DNA of 37,109 nucleotides from ATZT02 sp964655115 (GTDB taxonomy: Bacteria; Actinomycetota; Actinomycetes; S36-B12; UBA5976), in assembly GCA_964655115.1 (NCBI GenBank), contig CAZZKM010000010.1:1-37109 (forward strand). Direction: 5' to 3'. The notes under the pieces were generated by a model that saw only the letters and a program-made list of their open reading frames with translations, was not told the origin of the DNA and did not search any database. The translations under genes were made by a program, and so were the position numbers. Positions 1-8,191 of the stretch are shown piece after piece. Numbering within the stretch: position 1 is the stretch's first letter; each line of letters starts with the position of its first letter.

Positions 1-347
1 GGTTGATTCCACGCGATAACAAGTTCTAATTTTGGAAATTTAGTTTGTAAAGTTTTAAATATTTTCTTAATTGTTTTTGCTTGATCTGGTGTCGCTTTTT
101 CTAAATATTGGGTTAAGTTATCAAATCTTTTTGAGCTTTTGCTACCTCTGGAATACATTACTAATGCATTTGCGTGAGATTGACTAAATCCGTGGTTTTC
201 TTTCAAGAAAGCAATTTGTTCAGGGTATTTTTTTCCTGCCACTTTTTTCATTTGATCAAACCAATAAGACATTGGTAATCCATGTTTTTTTTCGATTAAT
301 GGAAAAAATTTAGATCTATCGCCACTTTTTTTTGTCAAATTCACCAC
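1..347 (-). CDS. DUF4287-like protein, 3' end cut by window edge
   Basis: An open frame runs leftward from a GTG at 347 (a second GTG follows at 344) off the window edge, giving at least 115 residues. The start directly abuts the stop codon of the dehydrogenase upstream (348-350), so translation is probably coupled. Visible sequence includes KFFPLIEKKHGLPMSYWFDQ, then HGFSQSHANALVMYSRGSKS near residues 50-70, and LELVIAWNQ at the visible end. The helical HGF-S-HANALV segment resembles DUF4287, and the LVIAWNQ end resembles the small fold of DUF1801/DUF5655 proteins that often follows it. I see no signal peptide, so it is probably cytoplasmic, unlike its two upstream neighbours. The biochemical role of these domains is unknown to me. 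The family call is from memory of motifs and the C-terminus is missing. Confidence 0.7.
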   Translation of the reverse strand, partial: MVNLTKKSGDRSKFFPLIEKKHGLPMSYWFDQMKKVAGKKYPEQIAFLKENHGFSQSHANALVMYSRGSKSSKRFDNLTQYLEKATPDQAKTIKKIFKTLQTKFPKLELVIAWNQ

Positions 348-1454
348 TTAGCTCTTATATTTAAACACCATTATTTTACCACTATCAGTTGTGGCAACTA
401 TTTCATTATTTGAATTTGTGTCTAAATCCCTAATGCGCTCCTTAACTTTTATTCTTTTTTCTTCCGTAATTTGATTATTGGAATTAATTTTTAATAGAAC
501 TAATACTTCTTCTTTCAATGTGCCCATAGCAATTTGATTAGACCAATTTCCCCAATTTTTAGGTATCTGCACTAATTCAGTTGGAGCAATTGAGGGAACC
601 CAATATTTAATTGGTTCCTCATAGCCTTTATGCGTTCCATTACTTTTTGGTTTTATGTAATCTCCAACTCCATAAGCTTTTCCGTAGGTAACAAAGGGCC
701 AGCCATAATCTGTATTTTGTTTCACTACATTGATTTCATCTCCACCCCGTGGCCCATGTTCTGAAACTAGAAGTGAATTATTAATAAATAAGATTCCTTG
801 CATATTTCTGTGGCCAAAGGAAACTTTTGTAACAGAATTTTTACTAATTTTAAAAACTGAACCTAAATCTTTTCTTAAATTAACATCATCAATTTTTTTG
901 TATCCTAAATCGCCAATGGTTAAATATACAGAATTGTTGTCAATTTTTTCCATACGACCAGAGGCATGCTGCACCGCTCCAATAGGAACACAGGGTTTTG
1001 AAATAAACCAATTACTTTTTCTAGTTAATTTATTTTTTGAAAGATCAATTTCTACTTCATCAACTCTTACTTCAACACAATTTCCATTGCTTCCAAGCCT
1101 TGGATAAGATACTAAGGTTTGAACTAATTTAGAGGACTCATTTAAAATCAAAATGTCCGTGATGGCAAATCGTGAATCTTTCTTTCTTTGCGAACTACTG
1201 ATTAAATCTCCCAGTTTAATTAATTTTCTTTTTTTACCATCTCCTAAATAAATAGTTCCACCATTTGCACCTCCCCCAAGTAATAAATCTCCATTTTTTA
1301 GTACAGCCAGAGCAGGACCTCGTTGATTATTTCCACCTTTGGTAATTGCTTCAGAGGCGTTCATTTTTTGAATATCAATATTTGAATCTTCTGCCCAAGC
1401 AGGTTGAGACAAAATCATAAAAATTGAAATAAAGAAAATGATCAACTTTTTCAT
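348..1454 (-). CDS. Secreted PQQ-dependent sugar (glucose/sorbosone) dehydrogenase
   Basis: This is a beta-propeller dehydrogenase of the soluble GSDH family, which oxidises aldose sugars outside the cytoplasm using PQQ. Residues 1-21 form a signal peptide ending AWA. Diagnostic blocks are HASGRM near 163 (candidate general-base His), GHRNMQG near 214-220 and SEHGPRGGDEIN near 231-242, followed by DYGWPFVTYG. The length of 368 residues is normal. I chose the ATG at 1454. It overlaps the upstream stop in the form TGATG, with an AGG a few bases before it; a TTG one codon earlier is possible. It is the second gene of a minus-strand trio with the GH25 muramidase and the DUF4287-like protein. No PQQ synthesis gene lies in the window, so the cofactor may come from elsewhere in the genome or from outside. 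The exact sugar cannot be read from sequence. Confidence 0.88.
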   Translation of the reverse strand: MKKLIIFFISIFMILSQPAWAEDSNIDIQKMNASEAITKGGNNQRGPALAVLKNGDLLLGGGANGGTIYLGDGKKRKLIKLGDLISSSQRKKDSRFAITDILILNESSKLVQTLVSYPRLGSNGNCVEVRVDEVEIDLSKNKLTRKSNWFISKPCVPIGAVQHASGRMEKIDNNSVYLTIGDLGYKKIDDVNLRKDLGSVFKISKNSVTKVSFGHRNMQGILFINNSLLVSEHGPRGGDEINVVKQNTDYGWPFVTYGKAYGVGDYIKPKSNGTHKGYEEPIKYWVPSIAPTELVQIPKNWGNWSNQIAMGTLKEEVLVLLKINSNNQITEEKRIKVKERIRDLDTNSNNEIVATTDSGKIMVFKYKS

Positions 1455-2884
1455 CAATAACCTGCCATCGCTAAAAGATCGCCGGTTCCATAAGCGTAAA
1501 CATTTAAATCAATTGCACCTCTGGGAATACCGTATCTTTGACCATCGCCTCTATCTGTGTATTGCCAAAATGTCCATGCTTTATCGCAACCTGAAACACT
1601 CCACACTGTTCTTACACAACCACTAGAAGGAGTAGATGATGGATTAGAAGTTTGTGAGTAATTGGCAATCCATAATGGATTATTTGCTAAAACTGGGCTT
1701 TGTAAATAATTTTTAATAAAATTTAAATTTGAATAAATAATTGCGTTCTTACCTGTTCGTTCTTTTACTCTTGCCACAAAACCTAAAGAAAAATTAGTAA
1801 CTACAGCAGCGCTGGTTCCAGATGGTCTAGAAAAACTTTCAATATCCAACACAATTGGTAACACCCCAGGAACAAGCCCACCAAGTGAATTTAAATGATC
1901 AATTGGTAAATCTGCTTGTTGTTGTCCTGCACCAAACGCTGCATCAGCAGATATTCCTCTAGGAATTAAAGCTGCATGATAAATACCAGTTAATAATCCA
2001 GCTTCTCTTGCAGCAGGAAAATCAATAGAAGACCAATACTTTGCAGGGTCTGCACCTAAGGGATGAGAATCTGTTCCTTTAATAAAAATAAATCTTGCAC
2101 CCGCGTCATACATTTTTACAAAATCAATCAATCTATTTCCGCTATGTTGCCAGCGAGAAATGTCAGTTCCAAGAATTCGATCCCCAGGTCCTACTCGAGC
2201 AGAAACATTTCCTCTATTTCTAGACAAGCCAGCTAGAACCAATTTTTTTAACACGGCTTCTTTTTGAGCAACAATCTTTTTAATTTTTTCTGCTTCTTGG
2301 GCAGCTTTTTCCTTAACTTTTGTTAACTCCACAACAATTTCAGCAGATCGTTGTTTCTTTTCTGAAATCTCTTTTTCTCTTACTTGTAAATCCTGTTCTT
2401 TAATCTCTAATTGTGCTTTGTTTTCATTTAATTGTTTAACTACTTTTGTGCTATTTGCAAGAAGTGCTTGTAATGAAGCAAATGTTGCTAAAGCCTCGTT
2501 TGAATCTTCCGAGGATAAAATTGCTTCAACTAAATAAAGCTCTTGTTGCGATCCATCAATAAACGTGGCTCTAACTAAATCGTCAATTTGAGCTTGAACT
2601 CTATTTATTTCTGCAATTAATGCATTTATCTCTGCAATTATTTGATCTCGCTCTCTTTGGGCTTGTTCCAATTCAGCTTTGATTCTGCGGTCTTCAGCAA
2701 TAGCTGCATTTAATTCATTAGTTGTTTGCTTCAAAACTTCCTGGGCTTGGACTAATTCTTTTTTCGATGCCGCAATTTCTCCTCTGATGGCATCGATTTC
2801 TGCATCTTTTGGCAATGAAACTGCTAACACCGTTGAACTTTGCAATAAGAGATAGGCCACAAAAGCGCTCACGATTTTTCTCAT
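1454..2884 (-). CDS. Secreted coiled-coil GH25-type muramidase
   Basis: A 476-residue exported protein. Residues 1-21 are a signal peptide. Residues about 25-215 are a long Glu/Lys/Gln-rich coiled coil interrupted near 105-150 by a hinge (ATFIDGSQQELYLVEAILSS, then NEALATFASLQALL), which resembles the N-terminal part of CwlO, PcsB and RipA. Residues about 236-476 are a glycosyl hydrolase family 25 domain: DISRWQ (Asp near 241), VLDIES (Asp and Glu near 347 and 349, the expected catalytic pair), WTFWQYTD and IDLNVY. GH25 enzymes cut the MurNAc-GlcNAc bond of peptidoglycan. I chose the ATG at 2884, which follows AGGGTGGGG, over a GTG at 2902, because it leaves a clean signal peptide. It heads a coupled operon with the sugar dehydrogenase. 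This coiled coil usually carries NlpC/P60 or CHAP rather than GH25. Confidence 0.88.
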   Translation of the reverse strand: MRKIVSAFVAYLLLQSSTVLAVSLPKDAEIDAIRGEIAASKKELVQAQEVLKQTTNELNAAIAEDRRIKAELEQAQRERDQIIAEINALIAEINRVQAQIDDLVRATFIDGSQQELYLVEAILSSEDSNEALATFASLQALLANSTKVVKQLNENKAQLEIKEQDLQVREKEISEKKQRSAEIVVELTKVKEKAAQEAEKIKKIVAQKEAVLKKLVLAGLSRNRGNVSARVGPGDRILGTDISRWQHSGNRLIDFVKMYDAGARFIFIKGTDSHPLGADPAKYWSSIDFPAAREAGLLTGIYHAALIPRGISADAAFGAGQQQADLPIDHLNSLGGLVPGVLPIVLDIESFSRPSGTSAAVVTNFSLGFVARVKERTGKNAIIYSNLNFIKNYLQSPVLANNPLWIANYSQTSNPSSTPSSGCVRTVWSVSGCDKAWTFWQYTDRGDGQRYGIPRGAIDLNVYAYGTGDLLAMAGY

Positions 2885-2956
2885 ATGCCCCACCCTTTCC
2901 ACTATGCCACAGACAATTTTTTTTAAAAGTTGAAACGATGCGTGGACATAAATTGC

Positions 2957-2985
2957 TTGAAATTTTCGCTATATTTATGAATAAT
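2957..2985 (+). promoter_or_regulatory. Candidate sigma-70-type promoter for the 37-residue gene
   Basis: TTGAAA at 2957-2962 and AATAAT at 2980-2985 are separated by 17 bases. The predicted transcript would begin near 2992, just before the AAAGGAG ribosome-binding site of the gene at 3005, so the leader would be very short. The rest of the 120-base divergent gap (2885-3004) holds a T-run and no other clear element. Confidence 0.4.
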
Positions 2986-3004
2986 CGATCTCAAAGGAGT
3001 CATA

Positions 3005-3118
3005 ATGGGTGAAAAATCAAAAGGTAATGTCAACAAGAAAAAACCTGCTACAAAATCTTTAAAAGAAAAAAGAGCAGCGAAACAAGAAAAGAAAGCAGCA
3101 AAAGCTAACAGAGGCTAA
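3005..3118 (+). CDS. Small Lys/Ala-rich basic protein (37 aa)
   Basis: ATG at 3005 to TAA at 3118 encodes 37 residues, starting MGEKSKGNVNKKKPATKSL and ending AAKANRG. The start is supported by AAAGGAG seven bases upstream and by a plausible promoter at 2957-2985. The protein is about one third lysine, has no hydrophobic segment and is predicted disordered. Short lysine-rich proteins containing a TKSLKEKRAAK-like core are, as I recall, common uncharacterised ORFs in Actinobacteria. Nucleic-acid or ribosome association would be a guess from charge alone. The stop directly abuts the stop of the convergent M23 peptidase. The good initiation signal makes this more than a chance ORF. Confidence 0.75.
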   Translation: MGEKSKGNVNKKKPATKSLKEKRAAKQEKKAAKANRG

Positions 3119-4081
3119 TTAACGGCGCTCTGAAAGCGGTAAGGAATTATCCGCTACAACCACTGGAGTGGCTGTAGGACTTGCTACTGGAGTAGAAACC
3201 ACTTCGTTTACGTCTTCAGAGACCGGAGCATTTTTCCAAACTCGTAGTTGCAGCCAAGTCACTGGATTAATGGTCTCATCGTTTTTGTTATGTGCTTCAA
3301 AATGAAGATGAGAACCAGTGGTGTGACCAGAGGAGCCAACTAATCCTATTTTTTCTCCAACTTCTAAATATTCACCTTTTTTAGCAATTCTTTTTGACAT
3401 GTGGGCATACCAAGTTGTTGTGCCGTCAGCATGTTCCATAATTACAAGTCGACCGTAAGCTTTTTTCCAACCAGAAAATATAACTTTTCCAGGATAAACA
3501 GCTTTTATAACAGTTCCTCTTGGAGCACGAATATCTATCCCGTCATGTCTTCTGCCAGACCAACGTCTTCCTTTTTGGTTATAAACTGCAGAAATTTCTC
3601 CAACTACTGGCATTTTGTAAGGCAAAGATCTACTAGAAGTTCCGCGAGCAGGTTGCTTGCCTCTTTGATTTTCAGGAATTAGCGCTGGATCAATTTGTGA
3701 TTGAACTTCTTCTGGAGTTGCTTCTTCATAATCTTTACTTGCTCTTTGTTCATCTTTTTGCGCATCAAGAGCTATAAATATTTCTGCCCAACCTATTGGT
3801 CCAACTTGAGTTCCGTCATCACTATCACCATTGTCTGCATAAAACTTTGCCACTGCTCTAGTGGTTTGTGGTCCGTATTTTCCGTTTGCAACTGAAATGT
3901 CATAACCTAAATCGATCAATGCTTGTTGCATTCTTTTAACGGCAGAGTTATCTGCCCCCACACTTACTCTGGAAGTTCCTGGGTAGTCAGGTACTCCGTC
4001 TGCAAAGGCTGGGGAAACTGAAATTGTGCTGGCCAAGATCCCTGAAATTGCTAGAGATGCCAGGCGTCTTTGAAGGCGCAT
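3119..4081 (-). CDS. Secreted M23 metallopeptidase with peptidoglycan-binding domain
   Basis: A 320-residue exported wall hydrolase. Residues 1-27 are a signal peptide ending PAFA. Residues about 35-105 form a PG_binding_1-type domain (DNSAVKRMQQALIDLGYD, YGPQTTRAVAKFYADNGD). Residues about 165-285 are a LytM/M23 domain with the zinc-site motifs RHDGIDIRAP, WYAHM and GSHLHFEAHN (HxH), so it should be catalytically active. M23 enzymes cleave peptide cross-links in peptidoglycan. The tail is Pro/Thr/Val-rich and low-complexity. I chose the ATG at 4081, preceded by AAGG, over a TTG at 4099, because it gives the better signal peptide. It lies 64 bases downstream of another secreted protein on the same strand, and its stop abuts the stop of the small basic gene. 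Confidence 0.9.
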   Translation of the reverse strand: MRLQRRLASLAISGILASTISVSPAFADGVPDYPGTSRVSVGADNSAVKRMQQALIDLGYDISVANGKYGPQTTRAVAKFYADNGDSDDGTQVGPIGWAEIFIALDAQKDEQRASKDYEEATPEEVQSQIDPALIPENQRGKQPARGTSSRSLPYKMPVVGEISAVYNQKGRRWSGRRHDGIDIRAPRGTVIKAVYPGKVIFSGWKKAYGRLVIMEHADGTTTWYAHMSKRIAKKGEYLEVGEKIGLVGSSGHTTGSHLHFEAHNKNDETINPVTWLQLRVWKNAPVSEDVNEVVSTPVASPTATPVVVADNSLPLSERR

Positions 4082-4145
4082 ACCAATAGACCTTACCAAG
4101 TCCCCAGGCTTTGTGAGGCTTTAAGGCTCACCGATTGGGTAAAAC

Positions 4146-4997
4146 TTAAGGCTTGATTACAACCTCGAGGCGATTTGAGTCATCTGCCTCACAGCCATTA
4201 CTCATTGGCACTTCCAAAATGCCCCTGACCCCAGAAGTAATGACAGCTCCTGCAGGAATGGTTGAGGTGACAAAGATGGTTTGCCCATTTCCAAAGCATC
4301 CAGCCGGAGTAGAAGTCGTCGAGTAAAGCTTTTTGTCTGGAGATTGATATTTTCCAGTGGTAGTAATCAATGATTTAGTGTTATTCCCACCAGCCACATT
4401 GGTAACAGACAATTGAACGATCCATCTATTCAAAGAGTCTTGGTAAATGGTGCCTGAATCCATCTGTACACCTTTACCCCAATAAACAGCCTTGATGTCA
4501 TTTGCATATTGCCAAGTAACTCTTGGCAAAGATTTAACTCTGGAATTAATCGAAACTTTTGTTCCTGCATCAGATTTAATTGACCAGGAAGTTATCTTTC
4601 CTTGTTTATTGAATTTAAAATCTGTGTAGGTTCCTGAAAATCCAGGAACAGCTGTAGTAAGTACTACTTTGCCGTTGGTAATTTTGGCAGTTCCTGCTGC
4701 TGAATTTGCTGGAACATTTCCTAATGGTCTTCCAACTTGATCAATGGAGCGAAAGTATTTTTCAGTTGAATAGAAATTTTGAACCATGGCAACTGCCAGA
4801 TCTGCAGATCCAGAAACATTTTTTCGAGCCAAATTAATAGTGTCTGGATTACTTGATGCTAAGGCTTTGAATACTCTTTCGACTTTGGCTTGTTGAGCCT
4901 TTGTCAATTTGGTTGACGCTTGACTTGTGGCACTTAAGCTAACAAGCATTAATGTACTGATGAAAATAGTAAAGATAGTTCTAATGGTTTTATTCAT
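4146..4997 (-). CDS. Secreted protein of unknown function
   Basis: A 283-residue protein I do not recognise. Residues 1-28 form a signal peptide (hydrophobic core FTIFISTLMLVSL, ending SQAS). Residues 30-90 look helical, with KLTKAQQAKVERVFKALASS. Residues 95-283 look beta-rich (Thr, Val, Gly, Asn), as in extracellular beta-sandwich proteins. After the signal peptide there are two cysteines, in PAGCFGNGQ and MSNGCEADD, which could form a disulfide. The ATG at 4997 lacks a strong ribosome-binding site. It precedes the M23 peptidase on the same strand, so the two may be co-transcribed, which suggests but does not show an envelope role. Confidence 0.75.
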   Translation of the reverse strand: MNKTIRTIFTIFISTLMLVSLSATSQASTKLTKAQQAKVERVFKALASSNPDTINLARKNVSGSADLAVAMVQNFYSTEKYFRSIDQVGRPLGNVPANSAAGTAKITNGKVVLTTAVPGFSGTYTDFKFNKQGKITSWSIKSDAGTKVSINSRVKSLPRVTWQYANDIKAVYWGKGVQMDSGTIYQDSLNRWIVQLSVTNVAGGNNTKSLITTTGKYQSPDKKLYSTTSTPAGCFGNGQTIFVTSTIPAGAVITSGVRGILEVPMSNGCEADDSNRLEVVIKP

Positions 4998-5086
4998 GTT
5001 ACTAATGTTACTCCGATACCCACGTATTAATAAAACTGCAACACCTGCCTTTGAATAGAAATCGTAAAGTAGATTTAAGCCTAAGT

Positions 5087-5833
5087 ATGTTAAGAATTAG
5101 CCCACAGCCTGAAAAAATATTGGAAATATCACTTTTGCCTGAACTTTATCCTTGGCCAGAAAAGCCATGGATTAGAGCCAATATGGTTCAAACTCTGGAT
5201 GGATCTGTGCTGGATTCTCAAGGTTCAACTGAATCAATCACTAACGAAATAGATAAATATTTATTTCGAACTTTACGTCAATTATCAGATGTTGTGATTA
5301 TTGGTTCAAAAACTGCAATAGCTAATCAGTATCAAGACATCAAAATAAATGAACAAAATAAAGAATTAAGAAGAAAATTTAAACTAACTTTAAAACCAAG
5401 ACTAGCTATAATTAGCAACAACTTAAATATAGATGATAATTTTTTGTCTAATTGGCAAGATGATTTGCCCCCTATTATTTATACTCACGAAGAAAATCAA
5501 GTGAAAGTAACTAGATTTAAAAACTTAGCTGAGTTTGTCTTTTGTGGAAAAAACCAAGTTAATTTGAAAGCAGTAAAAAAAGATTTGCTTCAAAAATCTT
5601 TCAAAAGAATCTTATGTGAGGGTGGACCTACCCTCTTAAATTCAATGTTTCAAAATAATTTGATTGATGAATTAGACTTAACACTTCAAGTAAAACTCTC
5701 TAATTTAAATGATCCATTCAAGATTGCACAAGGCCCAATCTTAAATCCTGCGGTGCAACTACAACCAATTCAAGTTATCCAACATGAAAAAACACTTCTG
5801 TTGCGTTATTTAATTCATGGGCATAGGTTGTAA
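5087..5833 (+). CDS. RibD C-terminal-domain (pyrimidine reductase) family protein
   Basis: A stand-alone reductase domain of the RibD_C/DHFR-like fold, about 248 residues, without the deaminase domain of bifunctional RibD. Typical blocks are PWIRANMVQTLDGS near residue 27, the LFRTLRQLSDVVIIGSKTA helix-strand (NADPH site) and ILCEGGPTLLNSMF near 185. Members reduce the ribosyl-amino-pyrimidine intermediate of riboflavin synthesis, but the actinobacterial stand-alone proteins are mostly untested. I chose the ATG at 5087 because family members begin shortly before the PW-RANM motif; a TTG at 5051 is in frame. There is no strong Shine-Dalgarno sequence, so the gene may be leaderless. Two bases separate its stop from msrB, suggesting one operon. 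Confidence 0.82.
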   Translation: MLRISPQPEKILEISLLPELYPWPEKPWIRANMVQTLDGSVLDSQGSTESITNEIDKYLFRTLRQLSDVVIIGSKTAIANQYQDIKINEQNKELRRKFKLTLKPRLAIISNNLNIDDNFLSNWQDDLPPIIYTHEENQVKVTRFKNLAEFVFCGKNQVNLKAVKKDLLQKSFKRILCEGGPTLLNSMFQNNLIDELDLTLQVKLSNLNDPFKIAQGPILNPAVQLQPIQVIQHEKTLLLRYLIHGHRL

Positions 5834-5835
5834 TT

Positions 5836-6264
5836 ATGAGTGAAGAAATATCAGATGTTATGCCAAATGGTGAAAAATATCCTGTAACAAAAACGGAACA
5901 AGATTGGAAAAATCAATTATCAGATTTTGAATATTATGTTTTAAGACAAGCTGGAACTGAGCCTGCCTGGAGTGGAAAAATTGAAAAAGGCAATGACATT
6001 ACCTACCACTGCAAAGGTTGTGATGCAAAGTTATTTACCTCAAATGAAAAATTTGAATCTAATTGTGGTTGGCCATCATTTTGGTCACCATTAGCAAAAA
6101 ATGCAGTAATCGAAATTGATGATTTTTCTCTCGGAATGAAAAGAACCGAAGTTCGTTGTGCCAATTGTGGATCTCACTTAGGACATGTTTTTGAAGGAGA
6201 AGGATTTTCAACCCCAACAGATCTTAGATATTGCATAAACGCAGTTTGTCTAAAAACCAACTAA
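5836..6264 (+). CDS. msrB: Peptide-methionine (R)-S-oxide reductase
   Basis: A complete 142-residue MsrB, which repairs methionine-R-sulfoxide in proteins using thioredoxin. The structural zinc ligands are present as CKGC (59, 62) and CANC (108, 111). The substrate loop CGWPSFW is at 77-83. The catalytic cysteine is C133 in RYCIN. The RTEVRCANCGSHLGHVF block is diagnostic. An AGGT precedes the ATG within the end of the reductase gene, so translation is likely coupled. It is cytoplasmic, with no signal peptide. No msrA lies in the window. Confidence 0.96.
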   Translation: MSEEISDVMPNGEKYPVTKTEQDWKNQLSDFEYYVLRQAGTEPAWSGKIEKGNDITYHCKGCDAKLFTSNEKFESNCGWPSFWSPLAKNAVIEIDDFSLGMKRTEVRCANCGSHLGHVFEGEGFSTPTDLRYCINAVCLKTN

Positions 6265-6319
6265 GTAAATTTGATAACGGCGTTGCTTCACATCTGTCAC
6301 TTCTGTAACACCTACAGTT

Positions 6320-6877
6320 ATGGATGTGAAAGATCAAAATTCCCACTTCAGCCAACTCGTTGAAGAGGTTCGTCGTTCACCTTTAAGACCTGAGGTAACA
6401 ACGGAGGAAGTGCCAGCGCCATTAAGACTTGCGCCATATTCGCTGGCAGTTGCAGCTGAAGTTCTTGAAGGTGAAGATGATTTAAGTAATGGCCGTTTAG
6501 TTTTACTTTACGATCCAGAATTTGTGGAAACTTGGCAAGGAAATATTCGTTTAGTTACATTTACTAAAGCTCGCATTGAACCTGATTTGGCACAAGATCC
6601 TTTACTAACTCAAGTTGGTTGGACTTGGCTTTTGGATTGTTTTAGAGACAGAAATATTGAAGCGGTAGCACTTTCTGGGACTGTAACAAGAACTTCCTCT
6701 GAATCATTTGGAGATTTAGATAATCATCCCCTGCCTGGAACTATCGAAATAAGAGCTTCTTGGACAGTTAAAGAAAATTTAGGTTTACACGTTGCTGCCT
6801 GGGCTGACTTACTATGTCAAGCTGCTGGATTACAACCATTACCTCCTGGAATGGCCAGAATTAAGAAAACTCATTAA
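6320..6877 (+). CDS. DUF3000 family protein
   Basis: A 185-residue actinobacterial DUF3000 protein. The family core is clear: VEEVRRSPLRPEVTTEEVPA, then LAPYSLAVAAEVL, NGRLVLLYDPEFVETWQG, RLVTFTKARIEPDLAQDPLL and VGWTWLLDCF. No catalytic motif or membrane segment is visible and the function is unknown. In many actinobacteria this gene lies beside an RNase D-family gene and dxs, as it does here, so it may be linked to RNA processing; that is inference from context. The ATG at 6320 has no Shine-Dalgarno sequence. TTGCTT (6283-6288) and TAACAC (6306-6311) could be a weak promoter that would give a nearly leaderless transcript. Confidence 0.88.
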   Translation: MDVKDQNSHFSQLVEEVRRSPLRPEVTTEEVPAPLRLAPYSLAVAAEVLEGEDDLSNGRLVLLYDPEFVETWQGNIRLVTFTKARIEPDLAQDPLLTQVGWTWLLDCFRDRNIEAVALSGTVTRTSSESFGDLDNHPLPGTIEIRASWTVKENLGLHVAAWADLLCQAAGLQPLPPGMARIKKTH

Positions 6878-6902
6878 TAGTTCTCATTAGTATTAGTCAT
6901 AT

Positions 6903-8159
6903 ATGTCTAAATCCTTGGAAGAGATCACTCTTGAGGAAAATGACTTTCTAACTCACATCACAAAACCAATCCGTAAATTTCATTTAATTGAAACAGATAC
7001 TCAACTAATTGAAATGTGTGAGAAATTAAAAGAAGAAAATGATTTTTTAGCTATTGATACTGAACGCGCCTCAGGTTTTAGATATTTCAATAAAGCATAT
7101 TTAATTCAAGTGGCAACTGAAAAATCTGATATTTATTTAATTGATCCAATTAATTTAAATGATTTAACTATTTTACAAAGATTATTTTCATCAAAACCTT
7201 GGATTTTACACGCTGCTACACAAGATTTACCTTGCTTGCTTGAATTAGGACTTATCCCAAATGAATTATTTGACACTGAACTTGCTGCAAGATTACTTTC
7301 TCTTCCTAAAGTTGGATTAGCAGGATTATTAGAAGATGAATTAGCAATAACTTTAGATAAAGAGCATTCTGCAGTTAATTGGTCAATTCGGCCACTGGAG
7401 CAAGATTGGTTAAATTATGCTGCATTAGATGTTGAATTTTTACACCAATTGATGAAATCTTTAAAAAACAAATTAATTGACTCAAATAAATTAAATATTG
7501 CCGAAGATGAGTTTAAGTATTTATGTTCATGGAAACCAAATGAATCAAAGAAAGATCCTTGGCGTAGAACATCAGGAATGCATGACATTAAATCTGGCTT
7601 GGATAACTTAATAGTAAAAAATCTTTGGATAAAAAGAGATGAATTGGCTAAAGAGTTAGATACAGCCCCCGGAAGAGTTTTGAATGACGCAAGCATAATT
7701 GAAATAGCTTTAACAAAACCTAAAAGTGTTTTAGAACTAAGTGAATTAAAAACTATAAAACATAGATCTAGCGCTCAATATTCACAAATTTGGTTTGATT
7801 GCCTTCAATTCTCATTAGGGCAAGACTCAAGTAATTGGCCAGTAAAAACAAGTAATTCTGATGGGATTCCTCTACCCAAATCTTGGGAGCAAAAAAATCC
7901 TGAGGCTTTCAAGAGATTAAAAATGTTAAGAAGCCACTTAGCCAAAAAATCAGAAGAATTAGCAATTCCAGTTGAAAATATTTGCTCTCCAGAAATCGTG
8001 AGAAAGTGGTGCTGGTTGGTGCCCACAAATCGTGAGGAAAGTACCTGCGCCTGGTTTATCGAAAATGGGACCAGGCTTTGGCAGGCTCAAATATTGGCAA
8101 AATTAGCCCAGCAAGTATTAGACAACCCTGGGGTTGACGAATTCGAAACTATGGCCTAG
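6903..8159 (+). CDS. rnd: RNase D-family 3'-5' exonuclease with HRDC domain
   Basis: A 418-residue DEDDy exonuclease. The catalytic residues are visible: Asp52 and Glu54 in AIDTERASGF, Asp108 in HAATQDLPCL, and Tyr172 and Asp176 in NYAALDVEFL. An HRDC nucleic-acid-binding domain follows at about 225-300 (WIKRDELAKELDTAPGRVL, IIEIALTKPKSVLEL), and a further helical domain fills 320-418. The length fits actinobacterial homologues. It is expected to trim 3' ends of tRNA and other stable RNAs in the cytoplasm. It follows DUF3000 by 25 bases without an obvious ribosome-binding site. TAGTAT at 6888-6893 could be the -10 of a near-leaderless promoter. Confidence 0.93.
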   Translation: MSKSLEEITLEENDFLTHITKPIRKFHLIETDTQLIEMCEKLKEENDFLAIDTERASGFRYFNKAYLIQVATEKSDIYLIDPINLNDLTILQRLFSSKPWILHAATQDLPCLLELGLIPNELFDTELAARLLSLPKVGLAGLLEDELAITLDKEHSAVNWSIRPLEQDWLNYAALDVEFLHQLMKSLKNKLIDSNKLNIAEDEFKYLCSWKPNESKKDPWRRTSGMHDIKSGLDNLIVKNLWIKRDELAKELDTAPGRVLNDASIIEIALTKPKSVLELSELKTIKHRSSAQYSQIWFDCLQFSLGQDSSNWPVKTSNSDGIPLPKSWEQKNPEAFKRLKMLRSHLAKKSEELAIPVENICSPEIVRKWCWLVPTNREESTCAWFIENGTRLWQAQILAKLAQQVLDNPGVDEFETMA

Positions 8160-8191
8160 GTTTGAAAGTAACTGCAACCTAAAGGGAATTC

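Noticed and set aside
4082..4145. Possible cyclic di-AMP (ydaO-type) riboswitch ahead of the M23 peptidase, suggested by GTGAG/CTCAC arms and a GGGGACTTGG stretch
   Set aside because: The gap is only 64 bases, far below the size of that riboswitch, and the conserved core is not present. The arms (5+3 pairs with a mismatch) form only a weak hairpin with no U-run.
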